This document shows, piece after piece, positions 29,786 through 41,091 of a stretch of DNA of 43,266 nt; within the stretch, counting starts at the first letter, position 1, and every line of letters starts with the position of its first letter. The position numbers and the translations under genes are program-made. This DNA is from Plakobranchus ocellatus (lineage: Eukaryota; Mollusca; Gastropoda; Plakobranchidae), in contig BLXT01002742.1 of assembly GCA_019648995.1 (NCBI GenBank), positions 972,037 through 1,015,302 on the forward strand. The letters are read 5' to 3'. The notes below the pieces were generated by a model, which saw only the letters and a program-made list of their open reading frames with translations, did not search any database and had not been told where the DNA came from.

Positions 29786-30660
29786 CTCACTTGCAACGCA
29801 GCCCTCACCTGTTGCAGGCAACCAAAAAGTACCCAGTGGGTCGCGCCCGCAATCCTTGTGGTTTTTACCTTTACCGCTCTTTAACACTTATAATAACTGC
29901 ACAAACAACTCGCTGCCTCAACATTATTGTTTCTGAACCATTTCTTCGTCTCGTCAGTATTTCAAATTGCATTTTTGTCATTGCAGAACTTTTTTTTTTT
30001 TTTATAAAATAATTTAGAACATGTGTTGCAGAACCAAAAGTCAGCCCAGAATTGGTGAAACCTGTTAAGTAGATATAGATCTGTATCTAGGTCTAATTCG
30101 ATTATGGCCTTAGTCTGTTTGTTTTTTTCTAGGCAGATGGATCTGGAGAAGATTTTCTGATGACAATGTATAGTTTTTGCCAGTAGAAAGTCATAAAATT
30201 ATTCCAATGATGACCTAGATCTAGATCCAGATATAGTGTAGATCTAAGAAATGCTCAGAGTAGTAGATCTAGTAGCACTAAATCAAGACCCAAATGAAAA
30301 AATGAGAACAGCCTTACGACTTTCAGTCTAGATATCTAGATCTAAATAAAATCCATAGAAGTCAAAAGCATATTTGCTTACTTTTGTATGTTCTTATCTG
30401 TATGCTGCATCTTTCAATGGCTTCAGAAAATTTTCAAAAAAATCAAATTTTTACCCTTTTTGGTAAAAAACATTCAAAATCAACTTACCAGGGTAGCTGA
30501 ATAAAAAGTGTTGCAACTGAGAGATCTAAAGATTATTTTTATGTATCCAAATTTTTAGAATGATTGCCTTATTTCTTTTTTTTAAACATTTTTTAAAGAA
30601 GGCCAAAAAACCTCAGACCGGTGGGAATCACAAAAGGAAAAGGGCTTAGTTGCAAGTGAG
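29786..30660. mobile_element. TTAA-flanked, piggyBac-like non-autonomous element
   Basis: TTAA at 29782-29785 and 30661-30664. The ends are CTCACTTGCAACGCAGCCCT and, inverted, CTCACTTGCAACTAAGCCCT, 18 of 20 identical. The 875-bp body has no transposase I can recognise and is rich in AGATCT-type motifs (30070-30350). TTAA target duplication and length suggest a piggyBac-derived MITE; Kolobok-type elements also use TTAA. Confidence 0.8.
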
Positions 30661-30664
30661 TTAA

Positions 30665-33133
30665 AAGACGTCTATTTATCTACATATACAACTAGATCAT
30701 TATTTCATAGTAGAAATTGAAATTGAAAAATTTTTATAGCTATCAGAAAAAAAAAGCTAAGGAACTTTTTTCTTTTTTGTTTTGCGAGAAGCTAACTAGA
30801 AAAAGAAACTTTATCCTTGTTCGTGAAAAAAGGGTTTGAATACACCTTTTTTTTTTTTTTTAAGTCTGCAAAATATTTTATATTGTTGAGTTTATTCTTG
30901 ATCTTATTATGGATTTGTAGGGAGAAAATAGGATTTGGCAATCATATGTCATATTGCAGTATTTCTGCCTGCTTNNNNNNNNNNNNNNNNNNNNNNNAAG
31001 GAAAAATTTAGCATGGTAAATGTTATGTAATTAGAATGCTAATGTGAAGGTGATGGTTTTGTGCACTTGTAGGAAAGATTTTTTTTTTTTTCATATATCA
31101 TTGTCTATTATTCATCTTAGCTGAAAAAAAAATGACAAATTGATTTAAAAATAAAAAATAAATAAAGTATGATTGATAAAGTAAAAAAAAAAGTAAGACC
31201 AGTGTGCTTTGCTGCCCGATGCCTGTGTGAAAAAAAAAAATGCAGTTGACACAGAGTTCACAATGAAAAGCAATACTCAGTACATATTAAACCCCAGTGT
31301 TGCATGTGTGGGCCAAGAGTAGACAAATCAAATAGAATTGTGTGACTGAAACAGTTTTTACAGAGGGAGAGAGAAAAACTGTTAATATTCAAGATTATTG
31401 CAGAAGGTTGGTGTCAGAAATGATAATAACAGAAGTTTGAGGGGTTTTTCCCGAATAATTTTTTTTACCAAATTTGCTTCTTCCTACAAATCTTACTGCT
31501 GTGTGGTATATAACTTCTGAACCTGAGAAATTGTGTTGCCAATCAAGCAAACGCTTATTCGAAATTTGGGAAGCATTTTTATTGTGGCATCTTTCTAGTG
31601 TTTTCGAAAATAATTAAGAAAACCTAAGAAAGTTTTAAAATTTTTTGAAAGGTGCATTTGAATGATAGAGCTTTTGTGCGAAAAAATTCTTGGTTGTCTA
31701 AGCCATTGTCAAGGTCAGTGCTGCCGGGCCCAGTCTTAAGTAAAATACCATACCTTCTATTAGGTTCTTATGAAATGAATTTTGGAAACCCGGAAATGAA
31801 AGAAGTCATAACCTGAAAACAGATTGGTTAAGAAAATGGTCAGCTAGCTGTGATTTCACATTTTGATGTAATATATCCTCAGTCGTATAGCAAAAGTCAG
31901 TTTGGGAGAGAAGAATGGACAGGCAGGTATTGCATGGTGTAAAAAAATGCTTGGTGGACATATGGCTCATATTACTGTGTATATATATAATCTTTGAAGC
32001 TTCCTTACTTGCGCTTAAGTCTTTCAATCATCATTCTGCTACCCTACCTTCATGAAAAGTGATCATTTAAACTTCTTACTCTGTAAAGTATGTTTGAGTA
32101 CAATATTCACATTCATATTTATTATCTATTGTACTGTATGGAAATGAGTAAAAAGCCAAAGGCATGCAATACAACTTAAGTTTCTGTCCTTCATTGTCTT
32201 GAAAGCAATCAGTCAAAATGAGTGACCTGTCACATTCTGGATGTGTAATACATTCCAGGAATCCTTTCTGGAATGATTCAGTCTGCAAAGAAATATGCTA
32301 ATTCTGTGGGGAGATTCCAACATGCTTTTGAAGGATTCAAAAGAAGACAACAAATTTACTTTATATGTATTTTCTTTAACACTGGTACTTGTGAAGTTCA
32401 GCTCATTAAGACTGATCTCAAGGCAGATGTGTATATTTTATCAACATACACTGGCACATTTTCGTATACCTTCTGGGTATATGTTCAACAAGAGGGGCAT
32501 TAGCTATAACTTGGTGGGATGTGTGAAGGTTTGAGATAGACTTGTGAGTTATAACTGAGCAGGTGCTTTAAAATAATATGATTCAAGTAAGTTACCTCCA
32601 GCTTCACTTTTGATTTTGAAAAAGAATAAATTTAACCTGTTTTTCCCTCCTTTTTTTTATTTAAGAAGGATTTTGAATGTCAAATTTCTGTTTGGTGATG
32701 ATATTCAGGTGTTTATCAAAAATTCCTTTTTTTTCTCCCCATTTATTTTAATTTTTTGCTTATATTTATAATTATATATCATTTATAAAGTATGAAAGGC
32801 AGTAGGGTGATGGTTTAATTTTTTGGTTCTGGTTATCTTTCAGTTTGATTTGAATCTGATGATAAATACAATTACAAAATTAATTTTGTAATTTTTAAAA
32901 CCTAGCGTTTGAAGAATAAAATTCATTGCCTAACTCAATGGATAAATTAACACCATAGAAGGAATTATTTGTAAAATTGCAAAGTCAGTTTTCTCAAAGC
33001 CAGACTCAACATGAATGAGTTGCATGTCAAAGCCGTTTTTATTTTTTGTTATGGTAGTAAGAAGACTGCAAGCTGTTCTTTTAGATTTAAATGCTATAGG
33101 CTACCCGTAATATTTATTTTTCTTTGCTTGGTG
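30665..33133. other. Non-coding stretch, possible distal 3' UTR
   Basis: No coding exon supported. Contains a 23-base N run at 30975-30997 and several A/T homopolymers (30847-30862, 31078-31091, 31218-31240). The short ORFs here lack codon bias, splice sites or known motifs. Confidence 0.5.
30975..30997. other. Assembly gap (23 N)
   Basis: Short run of N next to a T-rich stretch; sequence missing. Confidence 0.99.
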
Positions 33134-33429
33134 TTTATATCTCTAGTGTGTAGGTTTATAGTTTTCTCTTAAATCATGTGAACTAGAGAATTGTACATGA
33201 CCTATATAATAGTTTCAATTTGTTTTTTTTTTTGTTTTGAATTTTTAATGTGGAATTTTTTTCTTACCTCATATCTTTTTTTCTTTTTTTTAATATCCCT
33301 AGTGTATAGGTTTATAATTTTCTCTTAAAACATGTGAATTAGAGAATTGTAGATAACCTATGTATTAGTTTCAATTTTTTTTTTTTTTTTATTTAAATTT
33401 TCAATGTGGACGTTTTTCCTTATCTTTTT
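33134..33429 (+). repeat. Two-copy tandem duplication, unit about 155 bp
   Basis: CTAGTGTGTAGGTTTATAG with its following 130 bp (from 33143) recurs from 33299 as CTAGTGTATAGGTTTATAA. Both copies include a T-run and AATGTGGA. The copies differ at several positions and in T-run length, so this duplication is older than the one in intron 1. Confidence 0.88.
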
Positions 33430-34969
33430 CCAAAATCTCCTGATTTAAAAATGATAAATTACAAAAGCTTGTAATAGGTTCACAATGTGCACTTAGTGTA
33501 ATTGAAAAGGAATGATACTTACTGAGATATTTAAGTTTTGATAAACCGGTGAAAAAGGTTTGCTGTAAGCTTCACAAAATGACACTGGTGAAATTATATA
33601 ATGCAAAACCTTGTATATATAAATCAAGCACAAATGAATTGTACAATTTGAATATGATTGTGAGAGAAATCTCTTCTTTACACTGTCCAAAGGTGAAAGC
33701 AAACTTAACAAAAATTGTATACACAGTATTGTTATGAAGCAGAATGTTTAGATAAGGTAGTTCTTTAAACTGCTGTATGTTAGAGTTGGCTTTACATGTG
33801 TATGGTTTATCTGTTGATTATGGCAGCAGTAACTATTGAGTATTGAACAGCAGGAAACTTTTTTTGGCAAGTTTTGCTCCCTGTATGAGCCATCTGATAG
33901 AAAGGGCTGTTCTCTAGAACTATAACATCTGGTTTGAAAGGACTTTATTTTTGCATATTGTAGCCATGATTGCAATAGTGCACACTAAAATAAATATTAT
34001 TTTCAAGAAAGTTATTGTACATGTGTGATCTGTTCATAATGTACTTTCACATAGATAATTTTGCTGCATTTTTTTTTTTTTTTATATTCCTCATGTTTGT
34101 GTATGGCTAACCATCACTTCTATTTTGTGCACTTTTTGTAAGAAATTATTTCTTCAAGCAACTTTCCAAAATGTAGAGGATCTAAATTTGTGGTTTTGAG
34201 TTTGAAGTTATTTTTAAGAAATAATGTACGAAGATTAACTTTGAGGGGAAGAAATGGCATATTGTATTGTATCTCTTGAAGTGAGCTTTCACAACACAAA
34301 ACAACACGACACAAAAACAGTAATTTAGTAAAAGCACAAAGCAAAGTTGCTATTCAATCCCTCTATAAGTATGATTGATTTTTCATGATAAAAGTTGTCT
34401 TTTCCTATGCTTTCCAGGAGTGCTCTGGGTTGAGACTTTTTTCTATCTTCAGTTCTCAAAAAAAAAAAAGAAAAGCAGGCCTACACAAAAATTCATGTAA
34501 TTTATATGGTCATGTAAAATGAAATTACTGAAAATTATATGCCCAGAAAATACATGTCATGCAGTAACAAGCATGCGCGTAATTTTTTTTTTGCATACAT
34601 GCTCAGCCAGCTGTTACCAAAGGGCCTACTTTGACAGGCAAAAATTGATTAGAATCAAGTCATGTCAGTACTCTAATTCTCTGAAAACAGGATAGATTGG
34701 ATTTTATATTTTAAGACCATGTAATGTTTATAAATTAATTATAATTTTTTTTTCTTTTCCGAAATTCAAGAAAATTTGTTGACATCAATTCATAAAAAAA
34801 AGTCCCCATATTGCATTAGTAAACAATACTTTTTTGTTAAAATATATTTATTGAATACTTTCCAAGTCTTTCTGGCCAGTGCAACTGAAGTTTAAATCCA
34901 GCATTTTAAAACCAATCAAAACATCTTTGGTTGATTTTTGCAGCTTATCCCTTATTGAAAATGTCTACG
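33430..34969. other. Non-coding stretch between duplication and Tc1 relic
   Basis: A/T-rich, no supported gene. Has AATAAA at 33989-33994, a possible polyadenylation signal for RB1CC1. Confidence 0.45.
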
Positions 34970-35910
34970 GTATATACATGTATTGAATATGGCCACTCTG
35001 TTGGTGATGCAGGTTCAACAAATGCATCTTTACATCCAGCACATTAGTCTCTCAATCATCGGGTCCAGGTTGTTCTATTCTACCAATTGTGCATTTGCCA
35101 AGTCATTCAGTGTAACACTGTTCTGGTTTTCAGGAACTCTTTGTCTTACTTGTTAGTGTTCTATTGGTGAGAGGTCAAGAGGAAAGGGATGTGGCAATGT
35201 TATGAAGTTTGAGGAAATAGGAGCAAATTCCAGCCATGTGTGCACAATGATTGTCCAGTTGAAAGGTTGTCAGCAACTGGAAACTATTAAATACACTGCA
35301 GCAATTCCATTCTACACATTGAGATGTGTCTGAGCTATATGATGCCATGAACAGCCAATTGAAGACGTAGATGGTAGTCCTCTGGTGAGCTGCAATGCCT
35401 CCCCAGACCATTACCCCATCAATTGGGCTCTGCAACACAACACTCGGCATAAAGCACCAGCATCTCTCACAAAAATGAAGCCAAGCTCCTTAGTTAAAAT
35501 ACTATCAATGATGAGGTTTGAACACAAGAGAGATTCATCAGAGAACATAATCCCTTTTCATTCAGTCTCAGCTGGTCCATGCAAAATGAAGCGGATGCTA
35601 GCTCCGTCATAAATTCTATATTTGTTAGCTGTGCATCAGCATACAGCCATTGACTGGAAATGGTGAAAAGGCCATCATGGTGACATCTGTAAACTGTTTT
35701 TACCTATCAAGCTGAGCCTTCCTTTTGACAATTTAATATGCGAGTCTGAAAACTTTCAGATGGAGATATGATGGTCTTGTGTTGATGTTGCTATTCTGGG
35801 TTGACCTTTTCAGGATCTGTCCCTCACAATATTAGTGACGTATGCGTAACAATTTAAAAGACTTATTATTGCTCTGTTGTCACATCAGAACAGGCTTGGC
35901 ACCTTGTGCG
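34970..35910 (-). mobile_element. Tc1-like (Tc1/mariner, DD34E) transposase relic
   Basis: On the minus strand, in three frames, the landmarks of a Tc1 transposase appear in order: FSDES with the first catalytic Asp (35537-35539), VMVWGGIAAHQ (about 35386-35418), QLDNHCAH with the second Asp (35253-35255), and LDLSPIEH with the Glu (35159-35161). The Asp-to-Glu distance is close to 34 residues, which favours Tc1 over mariner (DD34D). Stops and frame changes between these blocks show it is dead and old. The N-terminal DNA-binding part is barely recognisable and inverted ends were not found, so the borders are approximate. Confidence 0.82.
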
Positions 35911-36986
35911 GGACACTTCTGCCTGTAGCATATCTAATGGGCATGCATTCTATCTTCATTACCTAAATGTAGTATCGTTTATTTTTGAAAAACACCACTG
36001 GTCCCAATTAAGTTATTTGTTTATTTGTTTTATTTACAACTCCAATATTTTCTGAATTAGAATTTTTCATCTTTTGTGAAAACTCTTGAATTTAAAAGGC
36101 TGAAATGGCCATCTGATGACATAAACTTTTTGATCATTGTCGAGTGAGTTTCTCAAGATTATGGTGAACATGGATTACTTTACACTTTACACCAGTGTAT
36201 TTGCCTATTTTATTGTTTCCAATTTGAAAAATATAAAAGATTTTTTAATGGAACTCTGCATATTAATCGATCTATATGAGGATACTGTCTTTTGTAATAA
36301 TCCCCATGATTTTAATTAATTTATGGGATGTTTAGATACATACTTAATGCCTACACCATTATGCTTTTGATCAATATCGATCATACCAGTCACCAATTTA
36401 AATTAAGATCAGCCTTATGGCTAGCAGCAAAGATACTCTGTGTTGCATAAAAATTTAAATGCATTCAAAATATGCTGATTCTTAATTGTGTAAAAAAAGT
36501 CTCTCATCATTTTGTAAGTGCAAAGCCAACATTCATCAGCTTAATTATTCATGACTGTTTTGAGTACAATGACTTTTTTTTAACTTGTCTTTTATAATTA
36601 TGCAGTTACAAACTCTAGAAATCTTTTGAGTTTTTTTAATATTATTTTTTTTTGTCTTTAAATTTGTTTTAAGTTGTAAGACGTGGTATATTTATAATAA
36701 TGTGTTTTCAATTAACAGGTTTTCATTAAAAAAAAAAAAAATGAACAATCCAGTCCAGTATGTGTATTGATGTGCATGTATATGCTTGTATTAAAAATGT
36801 ACACCATGTGACAATATGCAATTTGTGTCTTACTTGCTGCATTCTGAGTAATTTGTAAATACTTTTTTTTTTTTATTTGCTGAATGTATATATCAAAGTT
36901 GATGTAAAATAAAAAAAAAATCAATTTACTCAAGCGTCTTTTATTTAGTTATCACATAAGTTGAAGTGTGTGTTAAGTAGACTTAC
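35911..36986. other. Non-coding stretch with a candidate distal polyadenylation signal
   Basis: No gene supported. AATAAA followed by an A-run at 36908-36920 could end a long RB1CC1 3' UTR. The T-rich run 36861-36874 and TTTATT nearby could also serve a minus-strand transcript. Confidence 0.4.
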
Positions 36987-37230
36987 CTTTATCAACATTT
37001 GTGACCTGACCATACAAAATGACTTTTTGTAGGTATTTTTTCAAATATGAGATTTTGAAACTGCTAGAAAAGCTTTTCAGTTCCCATTCAAATGGTGAAA
37101 GAATTTTTGCTTTAGCACATTTCAAAGCAAAGTTCTGCCTGTTAAAAGTTATCAAACTAGGAGGCTTCAAATTCTGAAGTTTTGAGAAAATCACATTCCG
37201 TGTGAACAAATCACCTTTGTTAAGTTCCAT
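36987..37230 (-). CDS. Possible minus-strand exon, weakly Tudor-like
   Basis: Open on the minus strand from an ATG at 37230 (MELNKGDLF) to a strong donor, AAAG|GTAAGT, at 36987/36986. An acceptor-like AAAATAG lies just upstream. The sequence NFALKCAKAKILSPFEWELK, then a Phe/Tyr/Leu-rich helix-like part, then VILYGQVTNV loosely follows the A-x-K-C ... P ... W ... F pattern of extended Tudor domains (SND1/TDRD type). No partner exons were found, so it may be a chance ORF or gene relic. Confidence 0.25.
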
Positions 37231-37266
37231 TTCTACTCTATTTTGCGAATGAAAGTTATTTTTCAA

Positions 37267-38227
37267 TAGACATGCTTGGGAGTACTAAGCCAAATGGTGA
37301 GTCATACTATTCTGAATAATAGTGAGAGCCATTTCCTCAATCTCTAAAATAGATGTAATTCTCTAGCAAACCATGTTTGTATTCACACTAAGCTTGTGCA
37401 GAAGTTTCCACAAAATGATAAACTTTTTATTTCATATCTGTATTGGCAAGGGTAAAACATTTATATGTCTAAGGAGCCAACGCTACAGTTACAGTTAGAG
37501 ACGTTTAAACCGAAATTCTAGGGAGTATGATTTCTATTTTGGTTTAAGCATAGCGCATTAAATAAGTGAGATTAATAAAGGAGAGTAACCATCTTCCAAA
37601 ATATTAAGTTAAATCAATCCCGCCCATCGTCACACCACAATGTGAATGAACACGCCTGTCCACAAATCTTTCTCTCTTTTTTATCCATTTTTCTATCGCC
37701 TTCTCTTTCCTTTTCAAATTTCTGTTGAGAGGTTCTTGCGCCTTTTAGTGTTATTGATGTAGAATAATATTAATAGAGCTTTCACAATTTCATTATTGCC
37801 TTAGTAAGTTTTCCCGTCCTAAAGTTTTCCGGTACTGAAGTCCTCAACAAGAGAGATGGCTTATATTACCGGCTGTGATGCAATAGTGTTTACTTAGCTT
37901 AGCGCTGTCAGGATCTAGACATGTAGGGAGTGTCTGGCACGGTCCCGCTGCGTAACTGAGTGGTGGAAGAGAAGGGATGGGCAGGTGTGTGCAGTAGACC
38001 TAGATCTAGCCAGACATCGGGCCTGGCCGTCTGTAGTGTGAGGTACCGGTAACTAACACTACAGTATTGGGTTTGCATAGAGTAATACGAGAAAGAAAGG
38101 GAAGAGCAAGAAGGGTAAAAAAAATATATATATATTTTATGTGTCGGTAGGACAATGACTGGACTTTCCCGGTAGTTTTTATTTCACTTTAGCGATAGTA
38201 AGGTAGCGAAAACTTTCGGTTTACTGC
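37267..38227. other. Intergenic stretch of more balanced composition
   Basis: Less A/T-rich than its surroundings around 37850-38060 (GTGTCTGGCACGGTCCCGCT, GGGCCTGGCCGTCTGTAGTG). Contains an inverted repeat TTAAACCGAAAT/ATTTTGGTTTAA near 37505-37546. It could include a promoter, but nothing decisive is visible. Confidence 0.35.
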
Positions 38228-38356
38228 ATGGTAAATAAGAAAGAATCAGAGGAAAAACGTAAAGCTCTTCAATTTCTTTTTAGTTTAGCCGTTTTTTTCG
38301 GTTCAGCCTTTTTTGGTTTAGGTGTGGTCTACTGTAATTTAGATACTTCATCCTAG
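38228..38356 (+). CDS. Possible small ORF, 42 residues with one hydrophobic segment
   Basis: ATG GTA AAT ... TAG encodes a charged N-terminus (MVNKKESEEKRKA) followed by a roughly 24-residue hydrophobic, Gly-containing stretch (LFSLAVFFGSAFFGLGVVYC) and a short polar end, the layout of single-pass microproteins. The start context is weak (T at -3, G at +4). T-rich DNA easily yields Phe/Leu-rich frames by chance, so status is uncertain. Confidence 0.22.
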   Translation: MVNKKESEEKRKALQFLFSLAVFFGSAFFGLGVVYCNLDTSS

Positions 38357-40038
38357 CAAATGTCTTTCACCTTTTGTGCCTGGAACATTGATTTTTTTTT
38401 CCCTCAAGGCATACAAATATATTAAATACTTCAGCCATAGAAGTAGAATAATTTCACCATAGTAAATTCATGTTTACAAGAAACTGAAGTAAAGGCCCTA
38501 ATCATTTCATTTATTTCATTGTTTAGAACTTTATACACATCTTAAGGAGAGCATGACCAGTTTAAAATACAAAAAAGAGATCTGAATCCAAGCAAGCAAA
38601 AACTTCAGTTTTATATTGTAATTTTTACCTAATCTACCTATGAAACAAACATCACAAGTGTGATAATGATTACAATAATAACAATAATAAATATAAAAAT
38701 ATTTTTTACTATTATTATTACATAAACTATTTCTATTTGAATTGTAAGTAATAAAATAATATAAATCTCTCACTATGCGTCTTCTTTTCATTACTACTTT
38801 GAAAAAAAATAAGAAATTTATTATAGCTAAGTGATAGGCTTAATATTTCAACAACACTTGCCATGTGTTAAAATTTTTGCTATGTTTTTTTTTTTTCAAC
38901 AAAATGAATCATCAAATAAATTTTAATAAGAAAAAAAAATACTTATGACAGCTAAAAGAAAGCAGAGAATGAAGAGGAGGAACAAGAAGAAGAGAAAACA
39001 AAAAAAGTAAAATAAAAATGAAATCTTTCTTATTGCTGTAGTTTTAATTAAAAACATTTCTTGTGCAATAAAACAATTGTAAAGTTCAAAACGCCAGGGA
39101 TTATTGCGACCTTATTCTGGTAAACCTGAACCTACACAACAGGTCTATCTTAAGTCATAAGTCATCCATCAACACAAAATTGTAGATTGTACGAAATAAG
39201 AAAGAAAAATACTTTTCGGGTCAATTAAGATTCTTAGCAAAAAAAAACAAAAAAAAACTGCTCTTAAAATATTTTAAAGATGGTCTTATATCTCTCCAAT
39301 GAAATCTGATTTTTTAAGTCTCTTGATTTTGGTAACAAGTTTCTCAAGCACCATTTATTTTTCCAGCTGGGAATTGTGACCAATGCTTACAAGTAGGAAA
39401 CCATATTCAAAATACTTTAGCAAGGAATCTTATAATCTTGTATGAAGTTCCTCTGATACAAACTATTATTCGATCAGACTGTTGCGAATAATGCTTATTA
39501 TATAAAATAGGAAATGTTATTTGTGATGCTCTTCCAAAGAATCAATTTTTTAAATAAGGAGCTAGAAAATAAGGGAGAAAAAACAAACAAACAATTATTT
39601 GGCTGAGAACGCAAAGGTTACTTTGAAATAAATAAAATTTTGTCAAAAAAAGTCACAATGAGAATGGTGCTGTTTGAAACTTTAAAATACAAAACATAAA
39701 CGGTACTGCCTACAGAGTTTCAATGACTGAAAAAGTTTAGCTTTCTGAGGAAAAAATTGCTTTAATTACAACCAAACATTGAAAACCAGGCAACAAAGAC
39801 AATCTTTCTTAGAAAGGTTCATGCAATGGCTTGTACATGTATAATCATTATCTCAAATCTTTGAATTGAGAGAGATAAAGGAATAAATCAAGGCTGGTAA
39901 AACAAAAGAAAAGTGGGGGGATAGGAGCTTTTGCATATGTAGAAATTGTGCTGCTCTTTTAATAAGTGAACGTTGTAAACCTTACAAGAAATGTGCATTT
40001 TTTTTCAAATATAATTTTTCTAGGTAGTCATAACATTA
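38357..40038. other. Intergenic A/T-rich stretch
   Basis: No supported gene. Trinucleotide-like ATT/ATA tracts at 38668-38765, and a purine-rich run at 38952-39010. Confidence 0.5.
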
Positions 40039-40131
40039 GGGAGTGAAGCAGTAGCTCATCTGGTAGGACAGTTGGCTTCTAAGTCAGAGGTCTGGGATTC
40101 GAATCGCAATCCCGGCCAAGTCAGTTTTTCT
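40039..40131 (+). mobile_element. tRNA-derived SINE head fragment, same family as the copy at 22.8 kb
   Basis: A box TAGCTCATCTGG and B box GGATTCGAATC at the same spacing as in the complete copy. Alignment extends from GAAGCAGTAGC to GGCCAAGTCAG. The SINE body is absent downstream, so this copy is truncated at its 3' end. It has the opposite orientation to the other copy and no tRNA acceptor stem. Confidence 0.82.
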
Positions 40132-40609
40132 TTTGTATAAATTAATACAATAGTGGTAAATGCTTCAATGTTTCACTTGTCTCAAATAACTTTCACTTCC
40201 ATCAACTACATGGTTGCGCAACTTACTTATTACCACTAAACTAGAATTCACCTACGTAAAAGTTGCATTAGGCAATCTTTTTTTTAAAGTAGTTCTTCAA
40301 CTTATGAAATATTTAGAGCCATTGTTGCTTTATTGTAAATAACAATGAAATATAATTTATATAAGCAGACGTTTTTCTAGTCCCCCACTAAACAACATTG
40401 GGTTTTATTACTTCAACTTTGTGACCTTCCCTCCTTAGCATAGCAATCTTTAAAGCAAGGAGAAAGATTAATATCACAAACACAATGCCAAAATTCAGAG
40501 CAAAGGCAAAATAATTTCATAGAGCTTGTCTTTAGTTTAAGCATCTTAATTAATTTATTGATGCCCTCAAGAACACAAACAATTGCAACAATTTTAGCCT
40601 TGTGCATAC

Positions 40610-40612
<3 letters not shown>

Positions 40613-40648
<36 letters not shown>
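40613..40648. repeat. (AT)18 microsatellite
   Basis: Thirty-six bases of uninterrupted AT. The right end runs into TATATCAACAT. Confidence 0.98.
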
Positions 40649-40650
<2 letters not shown>

Positions 40651-40709
40651 ACATTGAAGGTTCCATACAGCTTATGTTGATATAACATTACAAGAGAAGG
40701 TTGATATAA
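40644..40709. repeat. Inverted TATATCAACAT motifs next to the microsatellite
   Basis: TATATCAACAT at 40644-40654 and its exact complement ATGTTGATATA at 40674-40684 form an inverted pair. A third related motif, GGTTGATATAA, lies at 40699-40709. Confidence 0.8.
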
Positions 40710-40777
40710 AAGAAATCTTTTTGAAAGAAGTTTTGTGTGTTATCAGGGGTGAATTTTATTTGGTTGGTTTGGTTTTT

Positions 40778-40910
40778 GTATATAGCCAGCCCACAAAAGG
40801 TGATCTCAGGCTTCTAGGGACTTGAACCCATGACAGAAGGACCTCCACTGATCTCAGGGCGAAGATATTTTGTACATAGCCAGCCAACAAGGTGATCTCA
40901 GGCTTCTAAG
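40778..40910 (+). repeat. Imperfect tandem repeat, period about 94 bp
   Basis: GTATATAGCCAGCCCACAAA and GGTGATCTCAGGCTTCTAG (from 40778) recur at 40872-40910 as GTACATAGCCAGCCAACAAG and GTGATCTCAGGCTTCTAAG. On the minus strand 40819-40832 reads GGTTCAAGTCC, similar to a B box, so a SINE origin is possible but there is no A box. Confidence 0.7.
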
Positions 40911-41091
40911 CGCTCAGGGTTCATCTATAAGCTGAATGTCTTGACCTAGCCTACATATCATTTTCAGTTTCATTCCCCCATTATACTTTAGGCCCAGCTC
41001 ATAAGCCTACAGCATTGCATCACTTTAAGTTTCTGTGTACACACTGACCAGTTGTGTTAGTTTCAGTTCCATGCCTGCTGAGCCCCGTCAA

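Noticed and set aside
38952-39010. Basic C-terminal exon (KRKQRMKRRNKKKRKQ) after an AG and before AATAAA
   Set aside because: Purine-rich low-complexity DNA gives such a peptide by chance; no upstream exon found.
40043-40120. tRNA gene on the + strand
   Set aside because: Same SINE head as above with a poor cloverleaf and no acceptor stem.
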